64,000 nt of DNA. It comes from Barnesiella propionica (GTDB lineage Bacteria > Bacteroidota > Bacteroidia > Bacteroidales > Barnesiellaceae). Position 1 is the first letter of the stretch, and every line of letters begins with the position of its first letter. The stretch lies in the NCBI RefSeq assembly GCF_025567045.1, contig NZ_JAOQJK010000009.1:62001-126000 (forward strand). Direction: 5' to 3'. The notes under the pieces are model-generated. The model was not told the origin of the DNA. It saw only the letters and a list, made by a program, of their open reading frames with translations, and ran no database searches. Made by a program: the position numbers and the translations under genes. Below, one piece after another: positions 58,101 to 64,000 of this stretch.

Positions 58101-59126
58101 CAGATTTTCGAACCTTTCTATCAGATAAATAATAAGAAGAATACTACATCGGGTGCGGGGATCGGTCTGCCCTTGTCCCGTTCGCTGGCAGAGCTCCACA
58201 CCGGGCAGTTATTTCTGGATACCGGGGCGGAAATGAATTCGTTTGTTCTTATTTTACCTTTAAATCAAGAGAAAGTTATGGACATCGGAGAGCTTCCGGT
58301 GCAGGGAGAATATATAAGAGCCGATGAAAAAGAAGAAGTCATTCAGACAACGGATTATATTATTTTATTGGTAGAGGATAATGAACAGATGTTATCGTTC
58401 GTCTCCGAAAAACTGAAAGAACATTTTGTGGTGGAAACGGCCCTTAACGGGGAAGAAGCTTTGGAAATTATGAAAGACCGGCCTGTGGATATCGTTATAA
58501 CCGATGTAATGATGCCTGTTATGAACGGTATGCAGCTATGCAGGGCTATAAAAACAAATGTGGAGTATAATCATATACCGGTTATATTCCTTACGGCAAA
58601 GAATGACCTGGATAGTAAGATAAAAGGACTTGAGATGGGAGCAGATGCTTATATTGAAAAACCATTTTCCTTTAATTATCTCGAAGTACAGGTTATAACG
58701 TTACTGAATAACCGGAGAAAAGAAAGAGAAGCTTTCTCGAGAAAGCCGTTTTTCCCTGTACACAATATGCATATGAATAAGACTGATGAAGAATTCCTGA
58801 ATAAAATAATACTCATCATACAAAAAAATATTACAGACGATAATTTTAATGTGGAACATTTAGCTGAGATACTGGGTATGAGCCGTTCCAGTCTTTTGAG
58901 AAAAATAAAGGTGCTTACTACATTATCGCCTGTGGACTTTATTAAGGTGATACGGCTGAAACGGGCGGCAGAACTTATTGCCGGGGGGGAATACAGAATC
59001 GGGGAAATTTGTTATATGGTAGGAATCAATTCACCGTCTTATTTCAGTAAATTATTTTTCAAACAGTTCGGAGTGACACCTAAAGACTTTGAGAAAAACA
59101 ATAATACATCTTCTTCCGGTAAATGA
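55125..59126 (+). CDS. Hybrid two-component system regulator (HTCS) of a polysaccharide utilisation locus
   Basis: 1333 residues from ATG 55125; an in-frame GTG at 55083 is less likely because the signal-like segment MKKTGLLIIIIIYAITVRA starts here. The periplasmic part has repeated beta-propeller blades (for example SYGFMWFGTRNGLNRYDG, GNIWIGTEDAGINILNP, HNLWFGTNKGLVRFNPETG) and a Y_Y_Y domain. A transmembrane helix lies near 783-802. HisKA follows with H838 in EIAHEVRTPLTL, HATPase with GAGIGLPLSRSLAELH, a receiver domain with D1127 in ITDVMMPVMNG, and an AraC-type DNA-binding domain at the end. All catalytic residues are present. It probably activates the adjacent GH36 and susC genes on binding an oligosaccharide. 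Confidence 0.95.
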   Translation: MKKTGLLIIIIIYAITVRAVKQDISSYSFLHITGEDRLSQSHVKSILQDSYGFMWFGTRNGLNRYDGTSMKTLNCNDYHTNKGNHNISALSEDSERTLWVGTDKGVFTYDHIYETFTSFDVLSDDSLRIENWIADIKPDSSGNVWIVVPNQGVFKYRLSDKRLFHYYITDPEKYKDDYPQCITVTRNGQVWIGSAGAGLFLYNDKDNRFIQYITDRNGSSLKGENVYAICEYGDNIAVAIHRGELRKFDRKENIFSRVDVPEVNYSIIRDIECYHDNELWVATQLGLFIINEKEKKVVHIEEDDMNPYSISDKNVYTLYRDRQEGIWLGTLFGGVNYLPDYRFKIEKYRPLSKGASLNTKRIGALAEDSFGNIWIGTEDAGINILNPVTGKVERLKPSDSNHLNILTLFADKRSVWAATFIKGLDVIDLPSRQVKHYTSQQLNSGDESVYALYRDSKDRIWLGNMMGLRYAGPGEMRFKMIEAPGYIWVYDIVEDPHGNIWAATMGMGVYRYDPENNTIKQYQHHDTDSSSLSSNSVSSITIDSRGRLWFSTDRGGICCYREESDDFISYSRKDGLPDDVAYKILEDPNHNLWFGTNKGLVRFNPETGKIRVYTKNDGLLGDQFNYKSALSTSNGKFYFGGIDGLIAFDPLQEHVTGFTPHVYITKFSVYNKELDCHAEGSPLKKSIIHTREITLPYNQANISIDFVAVSFSTSAITQYAYKMENIDMDWIYTNNNHNISYSQLPPGQYVFKVKAFDPDRTWKPAGTSLQITILPPWWNSHWAYTLYIILGLCVLAYWFFWYKKRQEKKIREQQKLFEVEKEKELYSAKVEFFTEIAHEVRTPLTLINGPLENIMEMGIEDPRIVRNLQVMEQNTKRLLDLTKQLLDFRKVGANKFLMNFVKADISELLRDTIARFEPTIVQQGKELDVKISAEPVFVDIDKEAVTKIISNLLNNALKYAVHKIIVSLRKDATSFTVIVSSDGEKIPKDLSQQIFEPFYQINNKKNTTSGAGIGLPLSRSLAELHTGQLFLDTGAEMNSFVLILPLNQEKVMDIGELPVQGEYIRADEKEEVIQTTDYIILLVEDNEQMLSFVSEKLKEHFVVETALNGEEALEIMKDRPVDIVITDVMMPVMNGMQLCRAIKTNVEYNHIPVIFLTAKNDLDSKIKGLEMGADAYIEKPFSFNYLEVQVITLLNNRRKEREAFSRKPFFPVHNMHMNKTDEEFLNKIILIIQKNITDDNFNVEHLAEILGMSRSSLLRKIKVLTTLSPVDFIKVIRLKRAAELIAGGEYRIGEICYMVGINSPSYFSKLFFKQFGVTPKDFEKNNNTSSSGK

Positions 59127-59179
59127 AAGTAATAAAAAAATATTAAGAGAGTCTGAAAATGAGGTGACGTGTTTGTAAC

Positions 59180-59248
59180 AAATGCGTCATTTTTTATAAT
59201 AAAAGCGCCATACATGCGTTATATTACAGTAAATGCGTCATTTTTTTT
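59180..59248 (+). repeat. Direct repeats of AAATGCGTCATTTTTT with a partial third copy
   Basis: Two copies start at 59180 and 59231. A shortened copy (ATGCGTTAT) begins at 59214. They lie 45-110 bases upstream of the -7 box at 59292, where an activator such as the neighbouring HTCS could bind. Confidence 0.6.
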
Positions 59249-59291
59249 ATTTTTTGGTGCATATGTTCATGGTTGAAATTAAGAGTGCGTA

Positions 59292-59299
59292 TACATTTG
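59292..59299 (+). promoter_or_regulatory. -7 box upstream of the GH36 gene
   Basis: TACATTTG matches TAnnTTTG; a TTG lies 16 bases upstream. The start would be near 59306, giving a leader of about 400 bases to the GH36 gene, or 16 bases to the small frame at 59322. Confidence 0.5.
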
Positions 59300-59321
59300 T
59301 GCATACAAAAAATTTAATATC

Positions 59322-59498
59322 ATGAATGCACGCGCAAATAAATTCTTTGGTAAATCCGCTTTTCTTTTTTCTCAGGAATGTCACCTATATAATAATATGT
59401 GTCGGGTAAATTCCGAAAATGAAGAGAACGGTCTTTTATCCATCAAGGGAATAAATTATGCTCTCCTTTTGTCCTTTGATGATATATTACATTATTAG
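59322..59498 (+). CDS. Possible 58-residue small ORF in the PUL leader
   Basis: An ATG-initiated frame of 58 codons (MNARANKFFGKSAFLFSQEC...) ending at TAG 59496-59498. It starts about 16 bases after the predicted transcription start of the PUL promoter, the usual leader length here. It has no recognisable domain and ordinary amino-acid composition. It may be a small protein, a regulatory leader ORF, or chance. Confidence 0.25.
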   Translation: MNARANKFFGKSAFLFSQECHLYNNMCRVNSENEENGLLSIKGINYALLLSFDDILHY

Positions 59499-59709
59499 AA
59501 TATAAAAGTTTGGTTGTAGCGTATTCGATTCTGTCTATGCTAATCGTAAAATCGTCTATTTTTCCAATCGTCGTAATGTGATTACTTTGCTACAGTTATA
59601 AATGTTTTTTCGGTTGTATGTAAGAAATAGCGATGTCGATAGTGATTTTTGATTGCTGATTTAAATGTTGTGCTAATAATTATTTTTTATAAACCTGTTT
59701 CTAAATAAC

Positions 59710-61902
59710 ATGAACTCCGTTATGAAAATATTTTTGTTTAGTTTAATGTGCTTATTTTCTTCCGTCGCTTTTGCTCAGGAAATACTGACTCCGGTAATCT
59801 CTGTAAATACCCGGAATAATACTTTATTATTTAAAGTAGATGATAAAAGCAAATTACGTCAGTGCTATTATGGTGAAAAATTGCCGGAGGCATCTTTTAA
59901 AGGCGTACAAACCACAGCCGCCGATGCTTATCCTGCTTTTGGAACTTCTTATGTGCATGAAGCAGCCCTTCGTGCCGTTCACGCCGATGGAAATACATCT
60001 ACCGAGCTGATATATGATTCCCATTCGGTTAAGAATATCTCCGATAATATTGAACAGACAGTTATTACATTGAAAGATGCATATTTCCCTTTTCAGGTGA
60101 AATTATTCTTTAATGCATATAAAAATGAAAATGTGATAGAACAATGGGCTGAGATATCCCATCAGGAAAAAAAGCCCGTTACATTATATAATTTTGCGTC
60201 GTCGCATTTGTTCGTGTCCGAGCCTACATATTATCTTACACAATTTTATGGTAACTGGGCGGAAGAAATGAATATGGCGGAAATGCAGCTGACCAGAGGC
60301 CAGAAGGTTTTGCAATCAAAATTAGGTGTGCGTGCCGACCAGTATGATCATCCTTGTTTTCTTCTTTCGCTCGATGCGCCGGCTCAGGAAAATTCCGGTT
60401 CTGTTATCGGTGGAACGCTGGCTTGGCCCGGAAGTTGGAATCTGACTTTTGATGTAGATAACTTGAATAATCTTCATATTATTTCAGGAGCTAATCCCTA
60501 TGCGTCCCAATATATATTGAAACCTAATACCAATTTTAAAACGCCTGCGTTATTATATACTTTCTCGGAAGAGGGAACTGGTAATATATCCCGGAATTTT
60601 CATCGTTGGGCAAAGAAATACGGTATTTATCGAGGCGACCGTACCCGTACTACTTTGTTGAACAACTGGGAAGCCACCTATTTCGATTTTAACGAGGAAG
60701 TACTATCAGGCATTATTAAGGATGCTTCTGAAATGGGATTTGAACTTTTCTTGTTGGATGACGGTTGGTTTGGAGAAAAATATCCCAGAAATAGTGATAC
60801 GGCAGGTTTAGGAGACTGGATGGTCAATAAGAAAAAATTACCAAATGGTATCGGATATCTGGTCAATGAATCGCATAATAAAGGAATTAAATTCGGTATC
60901 TGGCTGGAACCAGAGATGGTTAATCCCAAAAGTGAACTGTATGAGAAACACCCCGATTGGGTGATAGGTCAGAAGAACCGTCCGTTGGACTTGAGCCGTA
61001 ATCAGTTGATTCTCGACCTCTCCAATCCTAAGGTTCAAGATTATGTTTACTCAGTGGTTGATAATACGATGTCCGAAAATCCCGGTATCGCTTATATTAA
61101 ATGGGATTGTAACCGTTTTGTCACAAACTCGGGTTCTTATTATTTGCCGGCCTCAGAACAGTCTCATTTGTGGATTGAATATGTACGCGGATTATTTAAT
61201 GTCCTCGACAGAGTACGCGCCAAATATAAAGATGTATCATTAATGCTCTGTTCTGGCGGCGGTGGCCGTATAGATTATGCGACTTTACCATATTTCGATG
61301 AGTTCTGGATTAGCGACAATACCGATGCTTTGGATCGTATATTCATCCAGTGGGGAACTACCTATTTCTTTCCGTCGATGGCTTTAGCCAGTCACGTATC
61401 GGTAGTGCCGAATCATATAACCGGGCGTACAACACCGCTGAAATTCCGTTTCGATGTAGCTATGTCGGCAAAACTGGGTATGGACTTGCAGCCTAAAGAT
61501 ATGACTCCGGAAGAGAAAGAATTCTCAAAGAATGCAATTCGGGAGTATTACGGAATCCGGGAGATCGTTCAGTTCGGCGATCTGTATAGGTTGCTTTCAC
61601 CTTATACCAATAAACGAACGGCAATGATGTACGTAAGTGAGGATAAAGATAATGCGGTAGTCTTCTCATATTTGCTTAAAAAATCTATTAATGGAAACAC
61701 ACAACCTTTAATACTGAAAGGTCTTGACCCCAAGAAAAACTATAAACTCACCGAAGTGAATAAGATGCCGGGTTCGTATTCCTGGTTTACTCCGCTGGAG
61801 GGTAAAGTTTATACAGGGGAATTCCTGATGAAGTATGGCTTGAGATTCACTATGTATAACGAATATGACAGTAAGGTAATACGTCTTACAGTACAGAAAT
61901 AG
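59710..61902 (+). CDS. Secreted GH36 alpha-galactosidase
   Basis: 730 residues with a signal peptide ending VAFAQ (the ATG at 59722 is an equally good start). The GH36 family removes terminal alpha-galactose from raffinose-type sugars or galactomannan. The nucleophile is D466 in YIKWDCNRF and the acid/base D536 in FWISDNTDALD. Other motifs are NNWEATYFDFNEE, LFLLDDGWFGE, GIWLEPEMVNP and CSGGGGRIDY. It lies 583 bases after an HTCS gene and 296 before susC, so it belongs to a PUL. Periplasmic or outer-membrane location is likely. Confidence 0.95.
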   Translation: MNSVMKIFLFSLMCLFSSVAFAQEILTPVISVNTRNNTLLFKVDDKSKLRQCYYGEKLPEASFKGVQTTAADAYPAFGTSYVHEAALRAVHADGNTSTELIYDSHSVKNISDNIEQTVITLKDAYFPFQVKLFFNAYKNENVIEQWAEISHQEKKPVTLYNFASSHLFVSEPTYYLTQFYGNWAEEMNMAEMQLTRGQKVLQSKLGVRADQYDHPCFLLSLDAPAQENSGSVIGGTLAWPGSWNLTFDVDNLNNLHIISGANPYASQYILKPNTNFKTPALLYTFSEEGTGNISRNFHRWAKKYGIYRGDRTRTTLLNNWEATYFDFNEEVLSGIIKDASEMGFELFLLDDGWFGEKYPRNSDTAGLGDWMVNKKKLPNGIGYLVNESHNKGIKFGIWLEPEMVNPKSELYEKHPDWVIGQKNRPLDLSRNQLILDLSNPKVQDYVYSVVDNTMSENPGIAYIKWDCNRFVTNSGSYYLPASEQSHLWIEYVRGLFNVLDRVRAKYKDVSLMLCSGGGGRIDYATLPYFDEFWISDNTDALDRIFIQWGTTYFFPSMALASHVSVVPNHITGRTTPLKFRFDVAMSAKLGMDLQPKDMTPEEKEFSKNAIREYYGIREIVQFGDLYRLLSPYTNKRTAMMYVSEDKDNAVVFSYLLKKSINGNTQPLILKGLDPKKNYKLTEVNKMPGSYSWFTPLEGKVYTGEFLMKYGLRFTMYNEYDSKVIRLTVQK

Positions 61903-61931
61903 GATAATGATTAGGTAAAGAAGATTGTTTT

Positions 61932-61963
61932 CTTGTCACTCCGGAATTTCCGGTAGTGACAAG
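61932..61963 (+). terminator. Strong hairpin between the GH36 and susC genes
   Basis: Two stacked stems, CTTGTCACT with AGTGACAAG and CCGGA with TCCGG, with a single bulged base and a 3-base loop. No T run follows, so it is not a classic terminator. It may instead mark RNA processing or protect the GH36 message. Assigned here for lack of a better type. Confidence 0.5.
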
Positions 61964-62085
61964 ATTAAAGAAAAATTTAGTAAAACCTTAAAACTGATTA
62001 AAATGAAAACCATGTTATTTATTCTTTCCAGATTGATGCCTTCCGGCTGATAAAAAATTATTGCTGTCGATAAAATAAACAGGCG

Positions 62086-62093
62086 TAATTTTG
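62086..62093 (+). promoter_or_regulatory. Candidate promoter of susC
   Basis: TAATTTTG matches TAnnTTTG, with TTG at 62061-62063 as a -33 element 22 bases upstream. The start would be near 62100, giving a leader of about 100 bases. Confidence 0.5.
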
Positions 62094-62198
62094 AGTTTTT
62101 ATAAAACTCTTCCTGCATATATTATTAGATGCTTATTAATATATAATAATAAAAAATTTCTTCGAATTTAAAAAGGATAAATTAATATCTATGAAGCT

Positions 62199-64000
62199 AT
62201 GAGAAAGAAAGTTGTAATTTTTTTATTAACTGTTTTATCGCTGTTCCCGGCACTGGGCTACGCTCAGGGTACCCCGGCATTTAAAATAAGCGGTAATGTA
62301 ATTGATCGGAACACAGGAGAACCGTTGATAGGAGTAAGTATCCGTATTGAGGGTAAGAGTGTAGGTACGACTACCGGAGTGAACGGTGAATTTTCCATTC
62401 AGGCTCAAAAAGGAGAAACCATTAAGGCCTCTTTTATTGGTTATTTGTCGCAGGACATAAAAGTGAAGAATGATAATTTCCTGAGAATATACATGGAAGA
62501 AAATGCACAGGAAATTGGTGAAGTCGTAGTTGTAGGTGTGGCTATGAAAAAATCGGATTTGACCGGTTCTGTTGCTCGAGTCGGTGCTGCCGAATTGAAA
62601 GAGCTTCCTACCGCTAACGTAAACCAGGCTCTTCAGGGCAAAGTCCCGGGTGTTTATATTGAAAGTAATCCGAAACCGGGAACCAAAGCATCGATAAAAA
62701 TACGTGGCAACAACTCCATCCAGTATGGTACAGACCCTATATTCGTAGTAGACGGTTTGGTAATGGATGGTGGTTTCGAATTACTTAATCCCGACGACAT
62801 CGCTACGATCGACGTTTTAAAAGATGCTTCTGCTACTGCTATATATGGTTCCAGAGGTGCAAACGGTGTTGTTCTTATCACGACTAAGAAAGGTAAAAAG
62901 GGAAGTGCCCGTGTAACGTATGATGCATGGTTCGGTTTCCAGGATTTTAGTAAGAAAATGCCGATGTTATCGGCAAACGAATTATTCGACCTCCGTGTTG
63001 ATGCTTACGCTAACGTATATTCCGATAAATATCCTACAAGAGATCGTGAGGCTTATATCAAAAATTCTTTAATAACGGAAAATGCAAAAAGAAATGTTGC
63101 TTTTTCCGAAACCGAATTGAATTCATATAAGAACGGGGAAACTTATAACTGGCTGGACAAAGTGACGAGAAGCGGTTTCCAGCAAAACCATGCAGTTTCT
63201 TTTTCCGGAGGTAATGATACGGGAAACTATTTTTTAAGCTTTAACTATAATAACCAGCAAGGTCAGGTAAGAAATACCGGTTATGACCGATATTCCGGTA
63301 AAGTGAATTTGGAACAACTGATAAAACCCTGGCTGAAAGTAGGAACCAATAATACTTATGTTTTTGCAAAGGAAAAACCTGTAGGCGATGATAATACATT
63401 TATCAATGCATTGAAAGCCTCTCCTTTATATCCTATTTCGGAAGAGCCCTGGTATATGATGAGCGGTAAAACCGAAAATCAGAGCGCATCCAATCCCTTG
63501 CGTGATATGTATATCGACAAAGATTATTACCGTAATCGTTTAATGAGTTCATCTTATGTAAATATCAATCCTATAAAAGGACTCGATATACGTTCTACTT
63601 TCTCGATCGATGTAGACCAGATGGAAGAGTTTACTTATTATCCTACAAATTCTACGCAATCATATAAAGGTTCTTACGACGGACAATCCATTCAAAAGAA
63701 ACAACGTAATCTTAACTGGCAATGGGACAATACTGTATCCTATAATAATACATTCGCCGAAAAACACCGTATAGGCGCAATGGCAGGTATGAATATGTCA
63801 TACTACAGTTATAACTACAATCAGCAAAACGCCAGCGGTTACGGGAACGATCTTTTCTCTTATAAATATACGGGTGGTGCAACCGATAAAGAGAACTTCG
63901 CTCTTTCGTCCGACTTTGTAACTTATTCGTTAATGTCTTATTTCATGCGTCTCAATTATACATATGACTCCAGATATTATTTGACTTTAACAGGACGTTT
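62199..64000 (+). CDS. SusC-family TonB-dependent outer-membrane receptor (N-terminal 600 residues, cut by window edge)
   Basis: The frame starts at ATG 62199; an ATG at 62191 hits a stop at once. The signal peptide ends GYAQ. Residues about 28-110 are a carboxypeptidase-D-regulatory-like domain (ISGNVIDRNTGEPLIGVSIR), then EIGEVVVVG, and the plug domain (ALQGKVPGVYIES, IKIRGNNSIQYG, PIFVVDGLVM, IDVLKDASATAIYGSRGANGV), the SusC signature. The barrel runs off the window. It imports oligosaccharides with a SusD-like partner expected just downstream. The context suggests alpha-galactosides. Confidence 0.96.
   Translation, partial: MRKKVVIFLLTVLSLFPALGYAQGTPAFKISGNVIDRNTGEPLIGVSIRIEGKSVGTTTGVNGEFSIQAQKGETIKASFIGYLSQDIKVKNDNFLRIYMEENAQEIGEVVVVGVAMKKSDLTGSVARVGAAELKELPTANVNQALQGKVPGVYIESNPKPGTKASIKIRGNNSIQYGTDPIFVVDGLVMDGGFELLNPDDIATIDVLKDASATAIYGSRGANGVVLITTKKGKKGSARVTYDAWFGFQDFSKKMPMLSANELFDLRVDAYANVYSDKYPTRDREAYIKNSLITENAKRNVAFSETELNSYKNGETYNWLDKVTRSGFQQNHAVSFSGGNDTGNYFLSFNYNNQQGQVRNTGYDRYSGKVNLEQLIKPWLKVGTNNTYVFAKEKPVGDDNTFINALKASPLYPISEEPWYMMSGKTENQSASNPLRDMYIDKDYYRNRLMSSSYVNINPIKGLDIRSTFSIDVDQMEEFTYYPTNSTQSYKGSYDGQSIQKKQRNLNWQWDNTVSYNNTFAEKHRIGAMAGMNMSYYSYNYNQQNASGYGNDLFSYKYTGGATDKENFALSSDFVTYSLMSYFMRLNYTYDSRYYLTLTGR

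Larger units (their letters stand above)
59127..59709. other. Regulatory region between the HTCS gene and the GH36 gene
   Basis: 583 AT-rich bases. It contains repeats of ATGCGT (59182, 59214, 59233), a good -7 box at 59292-59299, and a 58-codon open frame at 59322-59498 of doubtful reality. The remainder (59500-59709) shows nothing recognisable. Confidence 0.5.

Overview
The window is a chromosomal segment of a Bacteroidota bacterium, most likely order Bacteroidales. The signs are a SusC-type TonB receptor next to a hybrid two-component regulator, an MutA/MutB pair for propionate metabolism, a eukaryote-type (GT3) glycogen synthase, DUF2807, DUF4369 and DUF6340 proteins, repeated TAnnTTTG (-7) promoter boxes, and few strong Shine-Dalgarno sequences. 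I cannot name the genus. No tRNA, rRNA, CRISPR array, insertion sequence or prophage was recognised.

Layout. 1-1440: the 5' end of uvrA (minus strand, cut by the window edge). 1605-11973: a potassium island made of a sigma-54-type response regulator, a TIGR04076-like protein, two tiny membrane ORFs (the second is KdpF), kdpA, kdpB, kdpC, an outer-membrane barrel, a KdpD N-terminal protein, and a separate membrane histidine kinase. A -24/-12 sequence with exact GG/GC spacing lies before the first small ORF. 12137-18868: a two-gene minus-strand operon for a secreted subtilase and a 1519-residue GLUG-repeat protein. 19421-20387: a YtxH / holin-like / small-protein trio. 20530-26884: a TlpA-type lipoprotein, a secreted helical protein, prmA, a free-methionine sulfoxide reductase, and a pair for the envelope (LTA-synthase-like transferase and MtgA). 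26888-31086: a small cytosolic protein, a secreted M6 metalloprotease and a DUF2807 protein. 31191-35227: methylmalonyl-CoA mutase. 35798-37959: an XRE-like protein, a DUF6340 lipoprotein and a GNAT. 38079-46088 (all minus): pgk, prfA-pyrF, glgP and glycogen synthase. 46424-48884: a small conserved protein, an acyltransferase, a nitrilase and a creatininase-family hydrolase. 48893-54467 (minus): two paralogous small envelope proteins, a NatAB-like ABC exporter, dnaG. 55125-64000: a polysaccharide utilisation locus (PUL) with an HTCS regulator, GH36 alpha-galactosidase, and the start of a SusC receptor that runs off the window.

How the genes work together. The kdp region looks like a complete regulated high-affinity K+ uptake module. 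Its wiring differs from Escherichia coli: the KdpD sensor is split into two proteins, and the regulator is an NtrC-type sigma-54 activator rather than the OmpR-type KdpE. The PUL probably senses and degrades alpha-galactosides. Three secreted proteins (subtilase, GLUG protein, M6 protease) carry C-terminal domains resembling type IX secretion sorting tails. The remaining genes are housekeeping: succinate-propionate metabolism, glycogen synthesis and breakdown, glycolysis, pyrimidine synthesis, translation termination and replication priming.

All calls come from reading the sequence and from remembered family features. No database search was possible.
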